Assembly (NCBI GenBank): GCA_018340375.1
Contig: JAFFJZ010000001.1
Coordinates: 71,354,001 to 71,418,000, forward strand
DNA: 64,000 bases
Source of the DNA: Gonatopus flavifemur
Taxonomy: Eukaryota > Arthropoda > Insecta > Hymenoptera > Dryinidae
Direction: 5' to 3'
Shown: piece after piece, positions 11,901-22,425 of the stretch
How positions within the stretch are numbered: the stretch's first letter is position 1
How the letters are laid out: the number at the start of each line of letters is the position of its first letter
The notes under the pieces: generated by a model
What the model was told of the DNA's origin: nothing
The model's input: the letters and a program-made list of their open reading frames with translations, nothing else
Database searches by the model: none
Program-made: the position numbers and the translations under genes

Positions 11901-13142
11901 GTTGTACATTCTCATTTGATTTTGAAGATAATCGAATACAATATTTTTTTCATTTTCAACCAAAGTAGCAAGAAGCTGCAATCAAAGGTGAGAAGAATCA
12001 ATGGATAATGTGCTTGGAAGCCATTGAAAATCATAAAATGAAACTTGTGATAATCTTCAGGACTAAGTAGCCTTTTTTTATTATTAATACAAAAATTAAT
12101 GTTATTCATTTCAAACTCATACCATACAGAGATTTTTCTGTAAATTTTCTGTACAAGAATTGAAAATTACAAATCTCGTGAAATCACTAGGTTCATCATA
12201 GGAAAAATGCATTTAAACTTGCCAAAGTCCTACGTTCGGAGTAATGGTATGCACCCCAACTTGCAAATTGTTCATACTCGGTATAGGTAATTCTTTTACC
12301 TGTACCGAGTGTGAGTGACGCATAAATCAGTACGAATATCGCTATCCTGAAAGCAGGATATTTGCAAGTTTAAATGCATTTCCCTTATGTTGAGTGTAGT
12401 GATTTTACAGAACATTGTCATGTTGAATTCCTGCACAAAAAATTCTTTTTACAGTACAGTTTTTATGATTGAGTGAATTGGAATGAATAACATAAAACTG
12501 TTATTGAATTGAGAAATATTGTTCAATACTGCAATTATCTATACTTGAAAGTAGGATAATTTTCAACACTTGATATATTATTCATATTTTATAGTATCAA
12601 TTCCTCATACTACTGTGCAGTTCGATGATAAATTATCAAAGTGTACAGTACTTAATCGCTTCGTCTTAGTGACAAAGGAAATAACTCCATGCATAAGGCA
12701 AATTATTATAGACCCTTACAAGATTTAAGAATTATTCAAAGTGTTGAATAAAACAGATCTGATTACCTAATACCGCAATTTAGGGGAGCCGAATGATTTT
12801 ATTTTCTAGTGAGAACAGTAGCAGCAGTAGTAGTAGTAGTAATTGAATTTATTGCCCAATTTAGCAATACATAAAAATATGACAATTCAGTGAGAAGAGT
12901 TTGGAATTGAGGTTAGGTTGTATACATTAAGTACTAAAACACGACGTAATCGTGTAAGAACGGATATTTGGAAACATTTCATTATAAACATAAATGAAAC
13001 ACATTTAACAGTCAACGATTCAGCTGGAAATTTTCAGTCTAATAATTTATGTTGATATCACACTGGCAGCAAATACTTACGTTGGAGTAGTTAGAGCTCT
13101 CTTTTTGAAAAGCTCACGTTCCCTGAGTAGCGCGGGATCCAT
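8932..13142 (-). CDS. GTF2E2: Transcription initiation factor IIE subunit beta, four coding exons, 285 aa
   Basis: Coding exons on the minus strand are 13142-13081, 11462-11198, 10892-10683 and 9252-8932, joining in frame through consensus splice sites. The N-terminus [17 protein letters not shown] is the hallmark start of TFIIE-beta. A lysine-rich linker (about 22-50) follows, then the first winged helix (about 66-140, including [13 protein letters not shown] and [12 protein letters not shown]) and the second (about 145-210, including [12 protein letters not shown] and [10 protein letters not shown]). The EFQKLWRAV segment and a basic tail (about 244-270) close the protein. The length matches the roughly 290 aa of animal homologues and no frame break is seen. 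TFIIE-beta pairs with TFIIE-alpha, joins the Pol II preinitiation complex and helps recruit and control TFIIH at promoter opening. The first Met sits in a good context (AAAATGG). Introns 1 and 3 contain inverted-repeat elements at 12197-12389 and 9550-10325. Confidence 0.97.
9550..10325. mobile_element. 776-bp element with about 70-bp inverted ends in GTF2E2 intron 3
   Basis: Ends GGGGGCATTCCACGTCAA (9550) and TTGACGTGGAATGCTCC (to 10325) extend into about 70-bp imperfect inverted repeats sharing TGTTGTGGYCTCCGATTTTG. The flanks are ATA on both sides (9547-9549 and 10326-10328), which may be a 3-bp duplication or TA with chance extension. No transposase reading frame was recognised. It sits wholly in the third GTF2E2 intron. 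Confidence 0.75.
12197..12389. mobile_element. Hairpin element in GTF2E2 intron 1
   Basis: Inverted ends share AAATGCATTTAAACTTGC at 12206-12223 and its reverse complement near 12364-12381. A second inner hairpin (about 12271-12315) pairs CATACTCGGTATAGGTAA with TTACCTGTACCGAGTGTG. The element is non-coding. Confidence 0.65.
12824..12842. repeat. AGT/AGC trinucleotide microsatellite
   Basis: A short run of AGC then AGT triplets within GTF2E2 intron 1. Confidence 0.8.
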
Positions 13143-13530
13143 TTTAGAAATTAAATTGAAATAATCTAAATGTTCATAAAATATTTCGAAGTATGTTTTC
13201 AGTGTATTGACAGTTTTCTATTCTACAGCATTCTACAACTATAACCTCTTCAACATGCGATGTACTGTGTTGGCTAATTTCCACAACAACAACCATAACA
13301 GTTCTTTTTCATGAAGCGCGAGCGCCATAGAAATATCATATTACATAGAGGGTGCTTCCAACTTTTTGATTGGTTGAACAGTTAATCCGGAGCATGGAGA
13401 ATAGAGAAAAAGAGTACGATCGGGGTTGATTTTCTCCAACGGAAAGTGGCCGAAAATTGGGCTCTAGGTAGTTTCAATTTTTTCACATTTGATGGCGCTC
13501 GCCACAGTAAGAACCGGAGACTAATTGGTT
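13143..13530 (-). promoter_or_regulatory. Upstream region of GTF2E2 with CCAAT boxes
   Basis: Sequence upstream of the GTF2E2 start codon must hold its 5' UTR and promoter. Two CCAAT motifs on the minus strand (ATTGG at 13369-13373 and 13524-13528) are seen, and no clear TATA box. The transcription start cannot be fixed. The region is somewhat less AT-rich than its surroundings. Confidence 0.35.
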
Positions 13531-14056
13531 AAACAATTCGTTTCCATGGTTACTGAGCAGTACATACTGGTAAACACGTACGACAGCGCCAATTGCGAGG
13601 CCTATCTAGGCTACGTTTTCGGGGGCATTTCAAAAGTACTGCGATCGTACTCCTTTCCTCTATTCTTCATGATCTGGAGCAAGTTCCTGAGACGATCGGG
13701 AGCACCCAGAGGAGGCAAGCATCATAAAATTCACGTGAGTAGAAGCGGTAGTATGCAAGAAGCCCGGCTCCACAATTATCCATCAATCACTGGGGATATT
13801 TAGTGATTTCACTGAAAACTATCAGTTTTCAGCCAATAACAAGCAGTCTGCTTCATTACCAGTCAAGCTTCTTGCACACTGCCGTGGAAGCGTCAGCGGA
13901 ATTAGAAAAAGAGAGGTACAGAGTACGTATCGATGTCATTGTTGCGCTTGCACTGAAATGATGAAAATACCAATGATACTTATTCCGCACGTCTCTCTTC
14001 TCATTCGGCTAGAAGCCGAACTCCTTGTCATTGGCTAAAAACTAGAGATTTCGAGT
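13525..14056. other. GC-richer non-coding stretch with inverted repeat
   Basis: An open frame (13525-13803, plus strand) has no recognisable similarity and is probably chance. An 18-base inverted repeat pairs 13747-13764 (CGGTAGTATGCAAGAAGC) with 13868-13885, two mismatches, and suggests another decayed foldback. CCAAT-type motifs recur near 13830 and 14030. Confidence 0.4.
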
Positions 14057-14260
14057 GAAATTACTACATATTACTAGCGATCCACAAATGGGAGCGGAGT
14101 GAGGTTTATTACCAGTCGGGCATGTTACATACTACCGCTGATCTAGGTGATCAGATCATCCAATCACCTAGATCATCAGCGGTAGTATGTAACATGCGCG
14201 ATTGCTAATGAGCCCGACGTCGTCCTCATTTGTGGATCGCTAGTAATATGTAGTAATTTC
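14057..14260. mobile_element. Long palindromic (foldback) element, 204 bp
   Basis: Outer arms of 34 bases (14057-14090 and 14227-14260) are exact reverse complements. An inner pair of arms around CGGTAGTATGTAACATGC also folds. The inner word CGGTAGTATG is shared with the inverted repeat at 13747. The element has no coding capacity. Confidence 0.8.
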
Positions 14261-14573
14261 ATGCATCCGGATTGTTTGGAACAGAACGATTCTAATTGAT
14301 AGAATACTATTTTCATCTGAATATAACTATAACAACAGTAATCCGACTGCGTGGGAACCCAACCTAAGGCTGGAAATTCATGTTAGCGGTCACGGCGACC
14401 AATTGTCAAATTTTTCAACTCTTCTCATTGCGCATTCTTTTCAATAAAATACTGTGATGTGTTGAGCTAACGGAAAAAGTGCATAAATTGTGCATAATTG
14501 GTCACTCAGGTAACGACTGTTGCTAGGAACACCATTAGGAAAAAAAGAGATCCGAGTTGAAAAGATTCTCTCT

Positions 14574-15551
14574 CTCATGCTACCCTGGTGAAAAAATCTC
14601 TCTGAATCTCTCTGAAAATTTCACGTTTCAGAGGGATTCAGAAAGAATCAAGGAAATCCAGAGCAATTCAGCGTGGTTCAGAGGATTTCAGAGACTGGTG
14701 GATTTAGAGAACTTGTGTTTTGAATTCTTCAGAAGGATTCAGAAAAATTCAGAGGAACTGAGAGAGATGCAGGGAAATTCAGTAAAATTCTTGGTCCTGC
14801 ATTCCAGAGGCGTTCAAGGAGTGTCAGACGCTTCCAGAGATAGATGAATTCAGAGAGATTGTGCGTAGAACTTTTCAGAAATATTCAGAGGAATTTAGAA
14901 AGATTCAGAGTAATTCAGAGAGATTCAGAGGAATTCAGAAAAATTCAGAGGAATTCAGAGGAAGCTTTGAAATCTGAATACATTAAATTCCGGGATATTC
15001 AGAAGAATTCAGAGAAATTCAGAGAAAATCAGAGAGATTCAGAGGAATTCAGAGGAAGCTTTGAAATCTGAATACATTAAATTCCCGGAGATTCAGAGGA
15101 ATTCAGAGAGATTCAGAGAAATTCAGAGGAATTCAGAGGAAGCTTTAAAATCTGAATACATTAGATTCCGGGAGATTTAGAAAAATTTAGAGATATTCAG
15201 GTAAATTCAGAGGGAGCCTTGAAATTTAAATATATAAAATTCTGAGGGATTCAGTGATATGCGGAGAGATTCAGAGAAAGTTGAAGAATTCAGAAAATAT
15301 CACTATCGGAAAAGTCTCTAACTTCCTCTGAATTACTCTGGAATTACTCTGAATCTCTCTGAAATTTGTCCCAAAATATAGAGAGATTCAGAGAAATTCA
15401 GAGAGATTTCAGAGAGATTTAGAGAGATTTGTTTTACGAGGGTAGCGACTGCCGCGCGCGACATCATGAGAAGAACAAAGAGGAACGATATTTTCAACTG
15501 GGATCTCTTTTTTCTTCCAATGATGTCGCGCGCGACAGTCGCTAGCATGAG
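14574..15551. mobile_element. Host palindrome (CTCATGCTAGCGACTG arms) split by an insertion
   Basis: The right arm (about 15520-15551) reads ATGATGTCGCGCGCGACAG followed by TCGCTAGCATGAG. The left arm is its complement but is interrupted after CTCATGCTA (14574-14582), resuming with TAGCGACTGCCGCGCG at 15443. The interruption is the CCCTGGT element 14583-15442. Confidence 0.8.
14583..15442. mobile_element. 860-bp CCCTGGT-family element filled with GATTCAGAG repeats
   Basis: The left end CCCTGGTGAAAAAATC and right end GATTTGTTTTACGAGGG are degenerate inverted ends, flanked by TA on both sides. The interior is a degenerate array of about 11 bases (GAATTCAGAGA/GATTCAGAGA) with reverse-complement copies near both ends. 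A longer unit carrying GAGGAAGCTTTGAAATCTGA recurs near 14958, 15052, 15136 and 15211. Long open frames across it are a consequence of the repeat, not genes. Confidence 0.8.
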
Positions 15552-16211
15552 TACCCGGGGGTGATAAGACACAATTTTTGTGATGAATTGAAGCTGATAG
15601 GAGACCCCAAGTTTGTAGGCTCAGTGACAATTCTTGGAGGGGAATTCAAATGTCGTAAATACACTTTCAAACAATTTATCAATGAAAATGGAATTTTCAC
15701 CAACATTTTTATATTATATGATGAAATGAGACGTTCTAAATTGATGATCAATTGCTATTTTGATGAACAGAAACTATTCTGAAATGAGAAATATCATTTT
15801 CTCCTATTATCAACGAAAATTTGATATCTAGCACTATTTTGAGGTATCTGTACGATCTTTCATAATTCAGAATGGAATTTGTAATGGAATTATGCGTGAA
15901 TTCGCGTGGATATTTGAGCCGAGGGGAAGTGAAAAATGAACCGGAGTGGAAATTCATCAACAATTGAATGTAATTAGCAATCGAAACAAATTTCAATGAA
16001 GACTCCATTCATATGTCCATATGTAGAATCATTTTCTATATAGGATTATCACCGCTCCCTAGGCCCCTTATTTACAGGACTGAGGGAATCGACAAAATAA
16101 TTGATGTAGAATTGAAAAGAATGATCAAATTCTTAAAATTGAATAATTAAATGATTCAATCAAAAGAATGAGATATATAGGATTGTTACCGCCAACTTCA
16201 ACAATATGCTG

Positions 16212-16320
16212 CCCTCACAGCACCACAGTTTCAGAAGAATTCTTAGAGAATTCATAAAGAACATAATAATTTCACTAAGAATTCTTTATGAATTCTTCTG
16301 GGACTGTGATGCTGCGTGGG
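16212..16320. mobile_element. 109-bp hairpin MITE (CCC..CAGCA ends)
   Basis: The left end CCCTCACAGCACCACAGT and right end ACTGTGATGCTGCGTGGG are inverted repeats. The interior pairs AGAAGAATTCTTAGAGAATT with AATTCTTTATGAATTCTTCT. The flanks TG and TC do not match exactly. Confidence 0.7.
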
Positions 16321-16500
16321 TCATTATGTAGGGCAGGTCAGTGGTGTCGATCTTTTTATTTCATAGAAGAAGTATCCAGTTTTCATATATTCCAGTTTAT
16401 ATATATTATATATTTTATAAAATATCGATAAAAATTCGACTTTCTATTAGAAAAAAAAAAATTGACCCTGTCATGGGTCGACATATCCAAGCAACACAAG

Positions 16501-16737
16501 CCCTGGTTAAAAGAACCCATTGATTCTGACCAATTCTCATTAAATTACAATTGAAAGTGGACAATGTTCTGACCAAATCTCACCGGTGATTTTTCAATGA
16601 CATTTTGGTCAGAACTTTCATGTGAATCTCGTTGAATCTGGCCAAATCTCACTAAATTACGATTAAACTTGGACAATGTTCTGACCAAATCTAATTGAAT
16701 TTCATTCGCCAGATTCAATGGATTCTTTCAACCAGGG
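16501..16737. mobile_element. CCCTGGT-family MITE, 237 bp
   Basis: Ends are CCCTGGTTAAAAGAA and TTCTTTCAACCAGGG, with an exact AG duplication on both sides. The interior repeats TTCTGACCAAATCTCA/TGGTCAGAA several times. A shorter sister copy with the same interior words is at 40528-40649. Confidence 0.85.
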
Positions 16738-17186
16738 AGAGGTTAAAGATGCTAAGAACGTGTTTGAAAAATCCTACGAACACGCTTAGAACTTCCAAAT
16801 GAGACTGTCTCGAATAATTATGTGCTATGCGCCTCCATAGAATATCTTGGCGAATTCATCCAAATTAGTCTCATTTGCACATTCTTTTCACATTCAGCGT
16901 ATCGTCATAGAATATTTGAGAAGTTCTTGTGTTGCTTGGGTAACTACCGCAGGTGACTAGTTCCTGATCTATTTTATTATAAATTTTAAAAAACGACCAT
17001 GATTGGATTCTAAATAAGGTACACAGAAACAAAAGTTTTCTTACTTCCACAACCATTGTCTCACATATAACGAAAACAATGTTTCGGTTCAAATTTAGGT
17101 TTTGAATTTCTCTTGAACTGAAACAATATTTTCTTGGTTCAAAGCAAATGTACTTGGGACAAGGCAAATATTGTTTCCGTTATATA

Positions 17187-17439
17187 CACTGTAAGAAATA
17201 TGGAGGGTTATTCTTCACACTGTTGGTGGATTTCATCCCCTCTTCGTGGGGGTGTTGGTTTTCCATAAAAAATAAGGGATTTTTCCACCCCTTCGAGGAA
17301 TAATTTTGCTTTTTGACCGTTGAATTTTCCATAAATGTAGGAATAGTCCACCAAATTATGGTGAAAAATTCCCCATCTGTGGAGAAAGTTTGCTGCCACC
17401 ATTTTTTGGGGGAAAATTCCACAACCATTTTTCACAGGG
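17187..17439. mobile_element. CACTGTRARAA-end MITE, 253 bp
   Basis: Left end CACTGTAAGAAATATGG, right end CCATTTTTCACAGGG, flanked by TA on both sides. The interior repeats the word TTCCACCCC/GGTGGA. Confidence 0.7.
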
Positions 17440-17659
17440 TATGAGACAATGGGTGTGGAATCCACGCAACTTTTTTCTTGTGTAGAATTCGTAAAAAATT
17501 CTTCAAGAGACCATCGATGAACTCTGTGGTATTTGGGAGGTATAACATTACCAAAAATCTATAATATTATTATAGCTAGGAAGTTTAGTCACTTGAGGTC
17601 AACATTTTTTTGACCTAAAAATGCGTCTAATCTGAATTTTCCATTCCCATCGAATAAAT

Positions 17660-18250
17660 TGTTTTGTTGTTATATCCAGACAACTACTCAGACAGCAAAG
17701 TGCTGGAAAATTTCGTAACGACTTCCCATCAACACGGAGCAACTGTTGTTGGGAAGTTGCTAGGAGGTTGCGTCGCCAAATGCGCAACAACATGCAACAA
17801 GTTAACTTGAAAGTTATTGTCATCATGCTATGAAGATGTTTGGATACATGAACCTATAACGCGTGAGATCAAACAATCCTCCAACAACAAAACACATACT
17901 GGTGCAGGAACACTGAAGCAACAGATGCTCTGCAACTTTTGCTGTCAGGGATATTTATTCATTTCTCACGAGGTTGTAGCTTTCATGGTGAGTTTTGAAA
18001 AATGTTTATAAATATTTTTGAAACAACACGATACAGTACAATCACCCATACAAGAATCGAATCCGTGAAAATGTGCAAAAATTTTTACAATAATACGATC
18101 ACATCGAGTTTATTACAATGCTCGTTAATTGTTTTCTTTTATGCAACTACGCAACGACATGCACTTTCTGCTAACTGTGGATTTTGATGTGATCAACGTC
18201 CCGTTACAATTTTGTTGAAGCGAAATTTCATGTTTAACACCCGCAACGTT
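17660..18250. repeat. Self-similar stretch of GCAACA/TTGTTG words
   Basis: The words GCAACAA, TTGCAACT, GTTGTTGGGAAGTTGC and related forms recur in both orientations, as in the element interiors nearby. No clear ends were found, so I record it as a probable decayed element. Confidence 0.35.
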
Positions 18251-18791
18251 TACACTTTCCATTTTTTCGCAATATATGTCAGTCTATATGTATATATATT
18301 CCTCATTTTATTAGAAACTTTCAAGAAATAATAAAACTGAATTAAGAGAACGTAACCTGTACATTGGGGTCTTCTTTTCTTCACAGAGATACCAAGATAG
18401 CCACGCTTGTAGTTTATATAACTACAAGGTGTAATACTCAAAGTTTGTCAGCAATCACCGGACACTAATTTGTACTTCCAACTTTGTACCTTCGAGTTCT
18501 AGATGACAATTGTTATACGAATGTATGTGCTACAATTTGTAGTAGAGTTAATCTTGATGCGTACAAACCTCACATCATGCTTTGTAACGTATTGGATACA
18601 CAAATGTACCACAACGCTTACTGACACTGATACTGTTTTTTATCAGAAATTTCTGCATTAATTTTGATTTGTCCGCTGGGATTTTTTTTTCAAATACTAT
18701 ATATGTCTTCGTATAAAATTGAGGAAAAACTTATGGAAGGTTCGATAATTATAATACTCCATATATAATTTTTTTTTTTCTTCACCAGAAG

Positions 18792-19070
18792 CCCAGTGAA
18801 CACTGATGAAAGGAAAAACTCTTTGAGAGGTCTTTTGAGAGAGCTCTGTCGAGATGTCAGAATGGTATCATTTTTCTGAGATATCAGAAAAAATCCTCTC
18901 GATAATTTCGTTTGGATAACATTCTGGCAATCTCCTATGCTCCTCAAAAATCGACGCATCTGATAACATTCTGATATCTTAATTTCAAACTTCTGAAAGG
19001 TCTATCTGACCTCTTACACATATTTGGGAGACTTTTAGGAGCTCTCGGTGATAACATATTGTTCACTAGG
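18792..19070. mobile_element. AGTGAACA-family element, copy 1 (279 bp)
   Basis: Starts CCCAGTGAACACTGATGA, ends ATATTGTTCACTAGG, with an exact AG duplication. The interior repeats GATAACATTCTGATATC and AGAGGTCT/AGAGCTC words. It is homologous over its length to the copies at 20147-20583 and 23764-24008. Confidence 0.85.
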
Positions 19071-19171
19071 AGGTCTATATGTGTCAATCTTTTCACAGTA
19101 CGAAAAAAGGATTGAGTAATTATTATGTTTAGCCGTGAGCATCCGATTGTAGGGATAAGCGGTGAGGTTGG

Positions 19172-19754
19172 CCCTAGCGATTCCAAAGTGACCAATTTTT
19201 TTGGTTTACTTCCGGTTATTTTTTGGTTTGGTACAAATTTGCTCAGAAAATGGTTACCTAGATGGTTTTTACCCTATAATAAACTACTTATGACCGAAAA
19301 CTAACCGTTGCTTAGAACAAATCTGCCACCAAAAGGTTACCAAAAAATGTGGTCCGTTTTTGGAATCTTTTTGGTATTTTTGAGATACACGGAAAAAATC
19401 AGTGATCCAAATTTTCGTTGACTAGTATGTCACTTTCGGACGGAGCACAATTTAGAGAAGAATTCGTACACTGGATTTTAATAATTCGTTGACTCTCTCA
19501 AACTTGTGCTCCGTCCAAAACTGGCATACTAGTCAACGAAAATTCGGACTACTTATTTTTTCCGTGTGGAAACCCCGAAAATTACCACAAAGTCACCGAA
19601 AAATCACCGAAAAAATCACCAAATTGAGATTGGTTGAATTTTTGTTGAAAAAAAATGTCCTAAACAACCAACAAGTTACCAAAACCAAGATTTTTCACCA
19701 ACATGTAACCGAAATTTTTGGTCGCTGGTCGGTTCACTCAGATCCACTTGAGGG
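19172..19754. mobile_element. GGTGATTTTTCGGT-repeat element, copy 1, interrupted
   Basis: Starts near CCCTAGCGATTCCAAAGTG. It is homologous to 43346-43731 over nearly all of its length except for a 179-bp hairpin at 19388-19566. The interior consists of words such as AATCACCGAAAA, TTGGTAACC and GGTTACC in both orientations. The ends are weakly defined. Confidence 0.65.
19388..19566. mobile_element. CACGGAAAAA-family hairpin nested in the element above
   Basis: Ends are CACGGAAAAAATCAG and TTATTTTTTCCGTG. The arms pair over about 75 bases (TTTTCGTTGACTAGTATG with CATACTAGTCAACGAAAA). The flanks are TA on the left and TG on the right. The paralogue at 43346-43731 lacks the insertion and has TG at the site. 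Confidence 0.85.
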
Positions 19755-20146
19755 GGGGAAGTAAACCTGAAAAAATGGAAAATTCTTCAACATAGTTTAT
19801 ATACAATTATATATAATTTTGAAATTTTTTCCACTAGGGTACTCAATGTGATTTCATATGAAATTCGGGGTATTTTTATCCCAGCCCTAATAAGCGGTGT
19901 ATTCAAACATCGCTACACTGGAAAAAATTGAAAGGATTGGCCTTCCAAAAGTATCGTGTGCAGTACGTGCTCCCATAAATTGGCGTGTCTATTCTTTTAC
20001 TTTGATCAGACAGACTTCCCGAGATGGGGAAACAGTGACTCCAAGCGTTTGGGTGATAAACTTTTGAAACTACAATAACTTGTAGGATTTATGTTACGAA
20101 GATCAGATGCGTATGAGATGGCCAATAGAACATGTCTCCCATATCT

Positions 20147-20583
20147 CCCAATGAACACTTCCCGGACATTTGTACGTTGCCTTTACGTTGCCTCCGCGTG
20201 AAATCTCCGTTCATCCACGTTCCATCCACGTCCATCATTTATCCACGTGGAGTCCACGGGGATGCGACATGTGACGTGGAAGTCGGTGAATGTGCTGTTA
20301 GGGTTATGAGAGGGAGAGTTCTTCAAGAGGTCTTTTGGAAGAGCTCTGTCAATGTTATCATATTGATATTTGAATAGTACCATTCTTCTGAGATCTCAGA
20401 AAAAAATCCTCTCAAAGAGTTCGTTTGGATAACATTCTAGCAATCTCTTATTTTTCTCAGAAATTAACGGATCTGATAACATTCTGATATCCTTATGTTA
20501 ACCTTCTGAAAGGTCTATTTGACCTTTTACACATATTTAGGAGATCTTTGAGAGCTCCAGATGATAACATATTGTTCACTGGG
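20147..20583. mobile_element. AGTGAACA-family element, copy 2, interrupted
   Basis: Starts CCCAATGAACACTT and ends TATTGTTCACTGGG. The flanks are CT and TT, a one-transition mismatch. A 143-bp element (20161-20303) is inserted 14 bases from the left end. The rest aligns with copies 1 and 3. Confidence 0.85.
20161..20303. mobile_element. CCC..CAGCACA-family MITE nested in copy 2
   Basis: Starts CCCGGACATTTG and ends AATGTGCTGTTAGGG, with exact TT duplication. Copy 3 reads AACACTTATGAG across the empty site. The interior repeats CCACGTCCATC/ATCCACGTGGA words, as in its relative at 51064-51188. Confidence 0.8.
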
Positions 20584-20707
20584 TTCTAATCCCAGGTTAT
20601 TTGGGCATACATTTCTATGTGTCTAGAATATGAATGGCATGTTCCTATGATTCTAAAAATGAACGGATATTGAAACAAATGAAGCATGAAAATGTTCAAA
20701 TTTCCTC

Positions 20708-20919
20708 TTAAGAGCATTCCGTAGACCCTAGAGTTACTAGATCTCTCTACCCAAAATATTCGAAGATGGCTCGATAAAATGGAATAAAACAAACAGTCGG
20801 ACCTTCTATTCGTACGGAACAAGGTCTGGCTGGTTGTTTTATTCCATTTTATTGAGCCATCTTTGAGTATTTCGGGTAGAGAGATCTAGTAACTCTAGGG
20901 TCTACGGGATGCCCTTGAA
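20708..20919. mobile_element. Near-complete palindrome, 212 bp
   Basis: Arms of about 90 bases share GTAGACCCTAGAGTTACTAG and GATGGCTCRATAAAATGGAA as reverse complements. It is non-coding, and a flanking duplication was not resolved. Confidence 0.75.
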
Positions 20920-21891
20920 TTATCTAGTTAAATGAATCTTCGTTACGCTCAGATGACTCTTAGCTCACGCTTTCGTCGCGCTTCAACGCTCCAGTTTCAC
21001 TAGGGGAGCCTGACACGTCATGTGCTGTACGGGATATATAGTTTATTGAGTTCGTGAAAATTTTCCTGTCATATGAGTTGAATATAATTGTTACGATAGT
21101 GCTAGGAGTATGTTATTTAGAATATTCAGTTTTTCACATGCCGAGCAGATGTTTTACACATTATGTGTTGTACGGAACTGATCCCTTTGACAATATTTTC
21201 GCAATAGCATTTTGTTTACTCTTGTCCAACGCTATCTTGTAATACCGCTCTTCCACTTTGATGAAAGTTTCATTCAGCTATGTCCAAAGTTATTTGTACA
21301 TAGTGCAACTGGAAAGTGTTTTGACGTAATCGATCATTCAAGTTGCTCAACTAACTCACACGTAAGGTATACATTGAATCTAAATGCATCATGTGAAGTT
21401 CTAGGATATGCATAATAAATGTATAGAATCCTGCTTACCAAGTCTGATGATGCGTATAATAGGGAGATAAAGGTCAAACAGAAGAGGCGAGGCATTCATA
21501 TACTTCATTGGCGATTGTTTACTCTTTTTTTTTCTTTCAAAAATGTTACCGCAAGTGTCATACTCTTGTCAGAAATCCAGCTTCTGCATCAGTGAACGAA
21601 CGTTTAAGATTATTGTTCTACAGCTTATTTGTTTTGTTACGTCAGTTCATAAAGAGTTGTATAGGTTAAGCGGATTGCAGTTGAGTTCATCTATTCAATG
21701 ATATTTTGCATCTGACAAATATCTTTTCATAATTCTTCATATGTTTTTAAATCTATGAATATATCATTGATATAATTGGAAGATTTTCAAATAGTTTCTC
21801 GATCAAGAATTTTTTATTGTATTCATTAACTTAACTAAGTAAAGGAGAGTTTTTGATCGCTTTTTACAAGACAAAAATCGTTGAAGACCAG

Positions 21892-22121
21892 CCCTGGTGG
21901 AAACAATTTTGTTGAATTTTATTCACTTTTCGTACAAGGTTTCAATAAAATTCATCAAAATTCCACAAACTTCAATAGAAGTCAATAAATTCTGATGAAA
22001 GTTATTGAATTTCACCGAAATTTTGTTGAATTGAGTTGAATTTTGTTGATTTCCAATGAAAACCGAATGTACGAAAAGTGGATCAAATCTAATAAAATTC
22101 AACGAAATTTGTTCACCAGGG
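21892..22121. mobile_element. CCCTGGT-family MITE with GTTGAATTTT words, 230 bp
   Basis: Starts CCCTGGTGGAAACAA, ends AAATTTGTTCACCAGGG, exact AG duplication. The interior repeats TTGTTGAATTTTATT and AAAATTCATCAAAATTCC forms in both orientations. Confidence 0.85.
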
Positions 22122-22425
22122 AGGCAACAATTTTTTGTCGGACATTTTAAGTAGAGTAGATAGTCCCTGTTATGACTATAAATCCTAACGGGCAATTTTT
22201 AAACTTCTTTATATCAAAACAAAGTCAACTTTGGATTTCTTAAAACAAAAATTTAGATCTGCATACAATGAAGTAGTTTCCCTGATGCAGGAAGTGTCAC
22301 TTTTATACTCAAAAAGCGTGCAATAATTCTCAGGTTACATTCGCTTCCAACTTCTGTCACACTCCATAGCATTGTTCACACTTCTGTTTTTATGAGAATT
22401 ATTATATATTATCAATTATCAATAC

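Noticed and set aside
14557..15071. Long open frames reading FRRIQKNSEELREMQ-like repeats
   Set aside because: They translate the GATTCAGAG array of a mobile element; the repeat period and lack of stops create the frames.
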